A stretch of DNA of 13,605 nucleotides. Origin: Thermoplasmatota archaeon. GTDB taxonomy: Archaea > Thermoplasmatota > Penumbrarchaeia > Penumbrarchaeales > Penumbrarchaeaceae. The position numbers and the translations under genes are program-made. Below the pieces are notes generated by a model. That model did no database searches and was not told where the DNA came from. It saw only the letters and a list, made by a program, of their open reading frames with translations. Position 1 is the stretch's first letter. Every line of letters starts with the position of its first letter. This document shows positions 1-5,857 of the stretch, in pieces. The stretch is taken from contig JAUVLN010000025.1 of the NCBI GenBank assembly GCA_030600725.1, positions 1 through 13,605 on the forward strand. Reading direction: 5' to 3'.

Positions 1-40
1 GGTCGGCCAGCCAGGGTGCATGATCGTAAAGTCCTGCCAT
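1..40 (-). CDS. 5' end of an unidentified protein (partial, runs off the left edge)
   Basis: An ATG on the minus strand at 40-38 opens a frame reading MAGLYDHAPWLAD up to the window edge. It is preceded by GAAGGAG, with GGAG ending five bases before the ATG, a good Shine-Dalgarno. Further upstream on the same strand is a TATA-like ACTTTAATATC (about 69-79), which would put a transcription start near 50. Thirteen codons are too few to name a family. The promoter, ribosome binding site and open frame together are the reason for calling a gene. Confidence 0.5.
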   Translation of the reverse strand, partial: MAGLYDHAPWLAD

Positions 41-160
41 GATGCTCCTTCAGGTATCATCATGGAAGATATTAAAGTTATACATGAAGGGGCAAATTCC
101 GAATGATCAATGCATAATCTTCAATAGCCATATAATGCCCAATAGATATCATGACGGATA

Positions 161-506
161 GTGAAAAAAGGTCCCATCTCGATGAGAACAGGTGCGATCG
201 TGGTGGATCTGATCCCTGTTGCTGGAGCAATGATCTATTTCAGCAGCAACGAGGGCAGGGAGAGGGAAGAAGGAGCCAGCCCGGAGGAGGAGACGCTCAC
301 GCCGATCATGCTTCCCAACAGCCAGGTCACGAACATCCCACAGGCGAACAAAGAGCCCTCGATAGCGGTGAACCCGACCGGCCCCCCGAATATCGTTGCA
401 ACCTCCAATGATTACGGGTCCCCGAGAAGGGACACCGGAAAACGTACGTTCCGACATCTGGTGCGGCATCGTCCGGTATCGGCCCGACGGCGAAGTCGAT
501 GAATGA
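161..506 (+). pseudogene. Remnant of a secreted BNR/sialidase-like repeat protein, frameshifted and truncated
   Basis: The frame opens at GTG 161 (internal ATG at 182). It reads a short hydrophobic segment resembling a decayed signal or anchor sequence (AIVVDLIPVAGAMIYF), an acidic linker, and then EPSIAVNPTGPPNIVATSND. That last stretch matches the usual opening of secreted sialidase/BNR-repeat (exo-alpha-type beta-propeller) proteins, 'PSIAVNP..P.NIVA.SND'. Near 430-450 the match moves to another frame, which reads SDIWCGIVRYRPDGEVDE and stops at TGA 504-506. In intact relatives a 'D.WCG.YRS.DGG'-like blade motif follows the SNDY segment, so this is best explained by a frameshift plus loss of the rest of the gene. 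A TATA-like CATATAATG (about 129-137) precedes the GTG at leaderless spacing. Family assignment is from motif memory only. An alternative is a short functional ORF of 113 residues, but its Arg-rich tail in the first frame looks non-native. Confidence 0.5.
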
Positions 507-605
507 TATCGGATAGCGAATATTTTATGCAATCCGACACATCGAAAATCATTTTCCTTCTGTAAATAATATATCGTATCGGAAGATATTTATGTTATCC
601 GATAT
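505..605. promoter_or_regulatory. Promoter and repeated TATCGGA elements upstream of the Fic gene
   Basis: The 10-mer ATATCGGATA lies at 506-515 (+) and again inverted at 596-605, and the core TATCGGA lies at 577-583. The copies at 577-583 and 598-604 form a perfect 7-bp inverted repeat around a 14-base spacer. The spacer contains the TATA-like ATATTTATG (586-594). That TATA would start transcription near 614-617, so the Fic mRNA may be leaderless. An operator flanking a TATA box suits repression, possibly by the HTH domain of Fic itself (inference). The same 10-mer also occurs inside the release-factor-like gene (about 2673-2682) and at 13211-13220, so the word alone is not specific. Confidence 0.4.
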
Positions 606-616
606 AATAAGGCTCG

Positions 617-1534
617 ATGCCGATAAATGAAAGATTGTTCGACAGGATATCGCAAAAGAGGGATATCCTGAACTCTCTCAGGCCCTTTGATATGGGGGCC
701 TTGCGTAGGCTGAAAGCCTCATTTGATGTTGAGTTCACCTACAATTCAAATGCTATCGAGGGAAACACACTCTCCCTATCCGAGACCAGAATGGTTCTGG
801 AGGACGGGATCACGGCGGGTGGAAAGACCCTCAATGAACACCTGGAGGCCACCAATCACAGGAGTGCTATCGAGTTCGTGGAGTCCCTTGTCGGGAAGAG
901 GGAGATAACTGAGATGGATGTTCTGAACCTTCACGCGATGATACTCGACAGGATCGACCCTCATAATGCGGGGTTCTACAGGAGGCACCGGGTGAGGATA
1001 AGCGGAACGAATTTCACGCCACCAAAACCCTCCCTGATCCCTGACATGATCCAGAAACTGTATGAAATGCTGAATGCCACCGGCGGCGAGCCCATACAAC
1101 GGGCGGCGATGATCCACATGGAATTCGTGAACATCCATCCCTTCATCGACGGTAACGGCAGATGTGCAAGGTTGCTGATGAACCTCTACCTGATGCGCAG
1201 CGGCCTGGTCCCGGTGATCATCCAGAATAGGGACAGGAAACGCTATATCGATCATATCGTCGCCTCTCAGACGAGGGGAGATCACATGCCCTTCATCAAC
1301 TTCGTGGCCAGATGTCTGGATAGGTCCCTCACCATCTACATCGATTCACTTGGCGAGGAAGATGAGGATCACATCACACTGGCGGAGGCATCGAAGAAGT
1401 GCAGGTATTCGCAGGAGTATCTCTCGCTGCTTGCCAGAAAGGGAAGGATAGACGCTGTCAAGTTCGGAAGGATCTGGACGATCTCCGGGAAGGTCCTGGA
1501 GGATTACGTGAGGGAGCGGGATGGGGGGAATTGA
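617..1534 (+). CDS. Fic family protein with N-terminal inhibitory helix and C-terminal HTH domain
   Basis: Fic enzymes transfer AMP (or another phosphate-containing group) from a nucleotide to a hydroxyl side chain of a target protein. The 305-residue product has the full catalytic motif HPFIDGNGR at residues 174-182, with H174 as the expected base, D178 for the metal and G179-R182 for phosphate binding. An N-terminal SNAIEG (44-49) fits the inhibitory motif (S/T)xxxE(G/N), with E48 placed to block ATP. This makes it a class II, self-inhibited Fic rather than a toxin needing a separate antitoxin. Residues about 253-300 look like an excisionase/MerR-type helix-turn-helix (TLAEASKKC...KGRIDAVKFGRIWTIS), so it may bind DNA. 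No antitoxin gene is adjacent. The start at ATG 617 lies right after the TATA-containing inverted repeat. Target and group transferred cannot be told from sequence. Confidence 0.92.
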   Translation: MPINERLFDRISQKRDILNSLRPFDMGALRRLKASFDVEFTYNSNAIEGNTLSLSETRMVLEDGITAGGKTLNEHLEATNHRSAIEFVESLVGKREITEMDVLNLHAMILDRIDPHNAGFYRRHRVRISGTNFTPPKPSLIPDMIQKLYEMLNATGGEPIQRAAMIHMEFVNIHPFIDGNGRCARLLMNLYLMRSGLVPVIIQNRDRKRYIDHIVASQTRGDHMPFINFVARCLDRSLTIYIDSLGEEDEDHITLAEASKKCRYSQEYLSLLARKGRIDAVKFGRIWTISGKVLEDYVRERDGGN

Positions 1535-1577
1535 GAGCGTCTCTATGGGGTCCTCCCGATCTATCTCCCGTTTTCCA

Positions 1578-2735
1578 TCAATATCTGAGCAGGGCGCCGA
1601 TGCCGCCGATGGATTCGAGGAAGGCGTGCTCCTTGATGAACTCCACCTCCGCCCCGCTCCTCTGCGCCAGCTCGTAGAGCTCTTCCACCACATCCACTAT
1701 TGACGTGGGTCCCCCGCAGTTGGGGCATTTCTCGGGAGGGGAGGTCCTCTCCTTGATGAACTGGCATCTCTCACATATCCACCCTGGGATGGAGATGTTC
1801 TCCAGTATCAGGAGGGATCGGACCTTGCCGATATTGAGCGCGTTCTTCACCTCGGCGGCCCCATATGCGACGGGCAGCCCCTTCAGGACCGCCTCCCTCA
1901 GCTGTTCCGCCATGGCCTGTTCGCCCCTCCTCTCATCCTCGGCTGCAACCTTCTTGCCCTTTTTCAGGAGGTCACCGGGTGAGATGCCCATCTCCACATC
2001 GATCAGCCCGATCACTTTTTTCTGGATATCCATCGGGAGCCCATCACGGACCTTCTTCTTCGCATCCCCGGGTCCGGCGATCACCAATCCGCGCATCTTC
2101 CTCCAATCGTCGGTGGACCTGATCTCCTCCACCACCATGTCGATGAAAGCCTCTATCGACCCCCTCCGCAGGCGGTTGAACCTCATCTGGGACATGCCTC
2201 CCCTCTTGTGTTTGTTCATCAGGTCGATGGATGGCCCCTTCTTCATGGTGACGATATCGGACCGGATGATGTACTTGCGGGCCTCCTGGGAGTCCACGAG
2301 GAGGATGCCGAAATCCTCGTAATAGTCGTCGAGCCTGGCAAGGGGCAGGAGGAAAGGAGACGTATCCAGGGCGATAAGGGGGTCGACGTCCACTCCCAAT
2401 CTGTACACATGAAGGAAACCCAGGGGCTCTGAAGCGAAGATCACCCGCCCCTTCTCCCCCGGGATGGGCTTCCATTCCGCCCTCTCCCCTATAAGGTCCA
2501 TTGTCGATTCGAAGCTCTGCGCCAGCTCCTTCGGGAGGGCCTTTCGTATCGCCCTCAGCCTTGATGCCAGGTAGGATCTGGTGATGTCCATCTTCTCCCT
2601 GGATGCGGTTGGGATGTAGACGGATAGATAGATGTCCAGCTCATCGTATATCTCCGATAATCTCCGAAGGTCGATATCGGATATCGGCGTTACCTCCTGC
2701 TTTTCGACGATCTTGAAACTCTCTTCCGGGTCCAT
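1578..2735 (-). CDS. eRF1/aRF1-superfamily protein with GGM in place of GGQ
   Basis: The 385-residue protein has the three-part layout of archaeal release factors. The N-terminal domain has 'YLSVYIPT' near residue 36 but no NIKS stop-codon loop. A central domain carries NKHKRGGMSQMRFNRLRR (174-191). The C-terminal domain has a Cys4 zinc site (C321, C324, C337, C340) and ends in ESIGGIGALLRY, as aRF1 proteins do. In true release factors the central motif is HxxGGQS..RF. Here residues 179-181 are GGM, so the glutamine that places water for peptidyl-tRNA hydrolysis is missing. It is also shorter than a typical aRF1 of about 410-420 residues. It is therefore more like the diverged eRF1 paralogues (baeRF type) than the housekeeping aRF1. 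Likely role: ribosome or tRNA binding without ordinary hydrolysis (inference). Start: ATG 2735, preceded closely by GGGGTGG. It converges on the Fic gene 43 bases away. Confidence 0.82.
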   Translation of the reverse strand: MDPEESFKIVEKQEVTPISDIDLRRLSEIYDELDIYLSVYIPTASREKMDITRSYLASRLRAIRKALPKELAQSFESTMDLIGERAEWKPIPGEKGRVIFASEPLGFLHVYRLGVDVDPLIALDTSPFLLPLARLDDYYEDFGILLVDSQEARKYIIRSDIVTMKKGPSIDLMNKHKRGGMSQMRFNRLRRGSIEAFIDMVVEEIRSTDDWRKMRGLVIAGPGDAKKKVRDGLPMDIQKKVIGLIDVEMGISPGDLLKKGKKVAAEDERRGEQAMAEQLREAVLKGLPVAYGAAEVKNALNIGKVRSLLILENISIPGWICERCQFIKERTSPPEKCPNCGGPTSIVDVVEELYELAQRSGAEVEFIKEHAFLESIGGIGALLRY

Positions 2736-3117
2736 GCCACCCCAGCGGATAGCATGTTGAAAAGTTTTGTTATGGGATTTCTAATATGTCAGGGGCACGT
2801 ATACTAAACCCATGCCGTTTTTCGGCTTCATTGAATACTGTCAACGGCAAACGAAAATCTTCCAGTTGTATTAACACCTACTGGTGCAAACCTCCTTTGG
2901 TTTTTGGAATGATCCCGCTTTGCTATGAAAATAGGTTGCCTGGCCTATTTTCATCCTTATGTGTATCCCGGAGGGTTATGAGTGCTTCTACTTGAAAACA
3001 AAGATTGAGGTGCAGATGTTAATAATTGGTTGGATCCGGTTTTTAACCTTTAAGGTTTGGCTGTAAGATCCTGATCAGAATTATTATTCCAGTTTTTGAT
3101 TATTTTCCATGCGAATC
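2736..3117. other. Gene-poor intergenic stretch of about 380 bases
   Basis: No convincing gene is seen. The region is more AT-rich than its neighbours. One open frame (2786-2995, +) has no family-like motif, no clear ribosome binding site and a Cys/Ser-rich composition unlike a real product. It holds the leader of the release-factor-like gene on its left and whatever 3' end the ICMT-like transcript has on its right. Visible structure: the 11-bp hairpin at 2925-2954 (separate entry), a GCCG-TTTTT-CGGC mini-hairpin at 2815-2827 and AACCTT-T-AAGGTT at 3045-3057. It could be a decayed mobile element or house a small RNA. Confidence 0.5.
2925..2954. repeat. Perfect 11-bp inverted repeat (hairpin)
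   Basis: ATGAAAATAGG (2925-2935) and CCTATTTTCAT (2944-2954) are exact reverse complements around the 8-base loop TTGCCTGG. It lies about 165 bases beyond the stop codon of the ICMT-like gene, on the minus strand, and 190 bases upstream of the release-factor-like start. No T-run follows on either strand, so an intrinsic terminator is not clearly supported. A structured 3' UTR, a small RNA or an element end are alternatives. Confidence 0.6.
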
Positions 3118-3633
3118 CTATCTCCGCCGTATCAGGGGGACCAGCATCGGTGTCTCCTTCTTATACCGTTCATACTCCTCTCCGAACCGGGCGAGAAGCA
3201 GCTTCTCCTCGTGTCTTGATATGTAATAGAGGAAGAAGATGGTGATGATCCATACGGCAGCCGCCACCAGAGAGATGCTCAAAACTATGGCCCCTAGATA
3301 AAGCAGTATCTCACTCAGATATATCGGATGACGAACGATGCCGAATACGCCCTTTGTTATCACCTCCGGCCTTTCCCTCTTCTCACCGAAAACGATGTTG
3401 TGCCCCTTTACCGCCATTATGAGTGATATGATTAGTATGGCTGCACCGATGGGTATCCTGATATACAGGGGCACATACTGATTCGGGAACGTGGTGATCC
3501 TCAGGAAGAAGGAATCCAGGATCCAGGCACCCACAAAAAGGAGTGCGAGTATGATCTGACCGGCATCCCCTACGGCATGTTCGCCTGTGAGATCATCCCT
3601 ATGTTCTCTTTCCTGCCCGGTTCTCCTGCTCAT
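3118..3633 (-). CDS. ICMT/PEMT-like membrane methyltransferase family protein
   Basis: The 171-residue integral membrane protein has a polar N-terminus of about 25 residues and then hydrophobic segments near 26-45, 56-76, 103-121 and 122-138. The C-terminal half has the isoprenylcysteine carboxyl methyltransferase/phospholipid methyltransferase signature: GIVRHPIYLSE (98-108), then RHEEKLLLARFGEEYERYK (140-158) and a final P..VP. RHP and the EE pair are the residues that bind S-adenosylmethionine and substrate in the family. Archaea usually lack prenylated CaaX proteins, so the substrate is probably another lipid or isoprenoid-linked group (inference). The ATG at 3633 follows GAAGGGATGAT. The gene diverges from the site-2 protease gene with about 146 bases between them. 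Family confidence is high; substrate is unknown. Confidence 0.85.
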   Translation of the reverse strand: MSRRTGQEREHRDDLTGEHAVGDAGQIILALLFVGAWILDSFFLRITTFPNQYVPLYIRIPIGAAILIISLIMAVKGHNIVFGEKRERPEVITKGVFGIVRHPIYLSEILLYLGAIVLSISLVAAAVWIITIFFLYYISRHEEKLLLARFGEEYERYKKETPMLVPLIRRR

Positions 3634-3743
3634 ATCATCCCTTCAAGGTGAAACTGCGATCAGATAGCACCTGTTCATATTAAACTCCCCTGTGCAAATC
3701 AACCGGTCTCTATAGAAAAAATGAAAAACGTATCCGTAAACTG

Positions 3744-3779
3744 AAAAGGTTTTAACCCGGCCCCCCTTTGCCGGACCCG
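3744..3779 (+). promoter_or_regulatory. Promoter of the site-2 protease gene, probably leaderless
   Basis: A purine-rich BRE-like GAAAAGG (3743-3749) is followed by the TATA-like TTTTAA (3750-3755). The normal spacing of about 25-28 bases puts the transcription start at about 3778-3780, directly on the ATG at 3780. No Shine-Dalgarno lies between. This argues for a leaderless mRNA and for ATG 3780 over the upstream TTG 3768. Confidence 0.45.
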
Positions 3780-4514
3780 ATGATCGGGTACATCTTGATG
3801 ATAGCCCTCCTTGGGGCGCTGATATTCATCCATGAGGCCGGGCACTTTCTCGCAGGCAGGTTGATGGGGATCCCCATAAGAACATTCTCACTGGGTTTCG
3901 GCCCCCGTATCCTGGGGTTCAAGCGAAACGGAACCGATTTCAGGATGTCCGCGATCCCATTCGGAGGCTACGTCCTCCCGGAGATAGAGGACATGGAGAC
4001 ATTCCACAATATACCCGTTCGAAAGAGGATAATATTCTCGTTGGGTGGACCTCTGATGAACGTCCTCTGCATCCCCTTTCTGTTCCTCTTGCTGAATCTG
4101 TTTGCCGGAGAGATCTCACCCTGGAACCTGATCATAATGCCGTGGATACAGACGGCGCTTCTAATGGCGGGGTTGTTCATATCCTTCTATATGGTTTTTA
4201 CCGATCCGGGTCACCTCTCCGGTGTTGTGGGGATGGTCTCACAGGGAGGAAGCTACATCGGCTCGGACATCACCCGCTTCGTACAGATGGGCATCCTCCT
4301 GAGCATGAACCTTGCCGTGTTCAACCTACTCCCCATACCCGTCCTGGATGGGGGAAAGATAGTGATGTATGCACTGGAGAGGATGAGCGTCAGGACCAGG
4401 AAAGTACAGGTGGCTGCATCCATCATTGGACTGGTGCTTATGCTCGCCCTGATGATCTACACGACCGTTCTGGATATCGTCAGCCTGGTCCTGGGAGTTG
4501 GGCTTCATTCCTGA
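3780..4514 (+). CDS. Site-2 type intramembrane zinc metalloprotease (peptidase M50)
   Basis: The product is a membrane-embedded zinc protease that would cut transmembrane segments of regulatory or signal proteins. Numbered from ATG 3780 (244 residues), HEAGH at 18-22 gives two zinc-binding histidines and the catalytic glutamate inside the first hydrophobic helix. NLLPIPVLDGG (182-192) supplies the third ligand, D190, and the conserved substrate-binding loop. Between them are the family's FGFGPRILGF and FRMSAIPFGGYV segments and SLGGPLMN. There is no PDZ domain and no C-terminal CBS domain, so it is a compact form. An upstream TTG at 3768 would add four residues, but promoter spacing favours ATG. 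The gene overlaps the oppositely oriented disulfide oxidoreductase gene by 10 bases at the 3' ends. No site-1 protease or anti-sigma-like partner is adjacent. Confidence 0.9.
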   Translation: MIGYILMIALLGALIFIHEAGHFLAGRLMGIPIRTFSLGFGPRILGFKRNGTDFRMSAIPFGGYVLPEIEDMETFHNIPVRKRIIFSLGGPLMNVLCIPFLFLLLNLFAGEISPWNLIIMPWIQTALLMAGLFISFYMVFTDPGHLSGVVGMVSQGGSYIGSDITRFVQMGILLSMNLAVFNLLPIPVLDGGKIVMYALERMSVRTRKVQVAASIIGLVLMLALMIYTTVLDIVSLVLGVGLHS

Positions 4515-5161
4515 GCCGCTTTCTTTATCAGGTCCATTATCATCCTCTCGGGGGCTGCCCCCTCCTGATGGTGTTTCTCGTTGATGATCGTTCTTGGGAC
4601 CCCCATCACATTGTATTTCTGTGAAAGCTCCTGGAACTCCGAGGCCTCGATCATATCCGAGGTCACCCTCTCGCTGACCATCGCCAGGTGGTGCCCGAGT
4701 ATGACCGCCTTGGGACAGTACGGGCATGTGGGTGTTACGAAGACCTGTATGTGAATGTCCTTCTCCAGGGTCTCAAGGTACTCCATTGCCTCCTCGGATA
4801 CGGCGGGTGCCCCCGATGAGGTCGTGAGTATGCTGTCCAGAAGGGACGTGAATTCGTACCCTGCCGGGATCCCGAAGAACCTGACCCCCTGGTACTTGTG
4901 ATCATCCTTCGTCCCCTTGTGGATAACTATCGCGGGCGCCCTATCGATCCCGTATTTCTCGGCAAGCCCGGAACCATCCAGATCAATATGCTCCGTTTCG
5001 ATCCTGTCGGAAAGATCCGCAACCTCCTCAACTATCGCTTTCGTATCGCCGCACAGCTCACAGCCGTCCTTGCTGGTGAATACCTGTATGAACACGGAAC
5101 CGTCCATCTCCTTCATCGATTCAAGTACCTGATTCCTGGTGTTCTCGTCCATTATCGCCAT
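4505..5161 (-). CDS. Protein disulfide oxidoreductase (two thioredoxin folds, PDO type)
   Basis: This cytosolic dithiol-disulfide oxidoreductase probably makes, breaks or isomerises protein disulfides. The 218-residue product has two thioredoxin-like units, each with an active-site pair. The first is CELC at 34-37 with its cis-proline near P76 (RAPAI). The second is CPYC at 146-149 with cis-proline P189 (GVPRT). Tandem units with CxxC and CPYC match the archaeal PDO/glutaredoxin-like family known from Pyrococcus, which is about 225 residues. The frame stays open upstream to an ATG at 5233, but that would add 24 residues that do not resemble the family. ATG 5161 is preceded at 5174-5168 by GGAGGTG with a six-base spacer, a near-perfect Shine-Dalgarno, so 5161 is taken as the start. 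The first active site, CELC, is less common than CPYC and may have a different redox potential. Confidence 0.9.
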   Translation of the reverse strand: MAIMDENTRNQVLESMKEMDGSVFIQVFTSKDGCELCGDTKAIVEEVADLSDRIETEHIDLDGSGLAEKYGIDRAPAIVIHKGTKDDHKYQGVRFFGIPAGYEFTSLLDSILTTSSGAPAVSEEAMEYLETLEKDIHIQVFVTPTCPYCPKAVILGHHLAMVSERVTSDMIEASEFQELSQKYNVMGVPRTIINEKHHQEGAAPERMIMDLIKKAAQE

Positions 5162-5167
5162 TGTAAA

Positions 5168-5260
5168 CACCTCCGTTATCGTCATATCGACCATGCGTCC
5201 GTGCATGGCCCATGCATAGTCGTCTATACACATGGGATATAAATCCTTTCCCCTGAAAGG
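5168..5260 (-). promoter_or_regulatory. Promoter, palindrome and ribosome binding site of the disulfide oxidoreductase gene
   Basis: Read on the minus strand: GAAAGG (BRE-like) is followed by the TATA box ATTTATATC (5244-5236), which places transcription start near 5213. A perfect palindrome TGCATGG-C-CCATGCA (5202-5216) sits on that predicted start. The Shine-Dalgarno GGAGGTG is at 5174-5168. The leader would be about 50 bases. CCTTTC-CCCT-GAAAGG (5245-5260) forms a further 6-bp hairpin just upstream of the TATA box and may also mark the 3' end of the upstream small gene. The palindrome is a plausible operator (inference). Confidence 0.5.
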
Positions 5261-5278
5261 TTAGGGACCATAGAGCAT

Positions 5279-5731
5279 CTACTCTCTCGTCCATATATCA
5301 TCCGGAAGCTCATCGTATGGGTTGAAATCATCACCCATGGACGAAAGGCCCTCGATACGGGCCTCGTTCATAAGGTTGGCGATATAGTTCTTCTTGATAG
5401 ACCAGTAGTTGATCCTCCACTCCCTGCCGTCGTAGAGGGTGGTCTCCTCCCTCTCGGTCTTCAGTATACCCAGGTCCTCCAGCATGTAGAAGATATCCCG
5501 ATCCTCCGTTCTGAGCATATTATCTATGATCCTCTCTCCGAAACCAAAGAAGTTCAGAACATGCTGGGCCATCTCCTCCGCCACGTCCTCTTCGAGCCTC
5601 TCCTCGGTATCCTTCCTCAGAAAAGACCTCTTTATCGCGGAGGCAAGAATGGTTCTTGATACCACATCCGATATCTCGCCGGGGAAGCTGCAGATGTTTC
5701 TCTGTGCGATGAGATCCTCGTTCAGTACCAT
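5279..5731 (-). CDS. Uncharacterised small acidic protein (possibly DUF6015)
   Basis: This soluble 150-residue protein has no signal peptide or membrane segment and no catalytic motif I can recognise. It appears mostly helical. A long charged region (about 38-75) contains KDTEERLEEDVAEEMAQHVLNF, then an EDLGILKTEREETTLYDGREWRINYWSI segment resembling a winged-helix or 'helix, strand, strand, helix' tail, and an acidic C-terminus. General appearance and size resemble the archaeal DUF6015 family known mainly from Thermoplasmata; this is recalled, not checked. The winged-helix-like tail (residues 80-125) suggests a transcription-associated or protein-interaction role, which is only a guess. ATG 5731 is the only early Met; the ribosome binding site (AGGAT about 10 bases upstream) is weak. 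It lies 45 bases upstream of the disulfide oxidoreductase promoter on the same strand. Confidence 0.7.
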   Translation of the reverse strand: MVLNEDLIAQRNICSFPGEISDVVSRTILASAIKRSFLRKDTEERLEEDVAEEMAQHVLNFFGFGERIIDNMLRTEDRDIFYMLEDLGILKTEREETTLYDGREWRINYWSIKKNYIANLMNEARIEGLSSMGDDFNPYDELPDDIWTRE

Positions 5732-5746
5732 GAGATTACTATCCTG

Positions 5747-5797
5747 CCCCCTGAGGGGGTTGACCTAGAGTATAAGTGTTTCACGATTATATAAAAA
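5747..5797 (-). promoter_or_regulatory. Promoter with CCCCCTGAGGGGG palindrome upstream of the small acidic protein gene
   Basis: The TATA box TTTTTATATA (5797-5788, minus strand) predicts a start near 5766. A GC-rich perfect palindrome, CCCCCT-G-AGGGGG (5747-5759), falls in the leader between that start and ATG 5731. The TATA element is nearly symmetrical (TTATATAAAA) and could also serve the divergent OB-repeat gene, with a start near 5818. The palindrome could be an operator or a leader hairpin; no regulator is assigned. Confidence 0.45.
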
Positions 5798-5857
5798 CCT
5801 ACCATCATAATCCCAATATTTCCAGCAACTGGCGGAATATCCCCCAAAGGTGATGGA

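Noticed and set aside
506..515. ATATCGGATA as a Fic-specific operator word
   Set aside because: The same 10-mer also occurs inside the release-factor-like gene (about 2673-2682) and at 13211-13220; only the inverted arrangement around the TATA box is retained as a candidate.
1705..2322. 205-codon frame antisense to the release-factor-like gene
   Set aside because: Serine/proline-rich antisense shadow; the minus-strand gene has clear eRF1 family motifs.
2786..2995. 69-codon open frame on the plus strand in the gene-poor stretch
   Set aside because: No ribosome binding site or TATA box at suitable spacing, odd Cys/Ser-rich composition, no motif, and it contains the 11-bp hairpin.
3768..3779. 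TTG 3768 as the start of the site-2 protease
   Set aside because: TATA spacing predicts transcription from about 3778-3780, and no Shine-Dalgarno precedes TTG; ATG 3780 is preferred.
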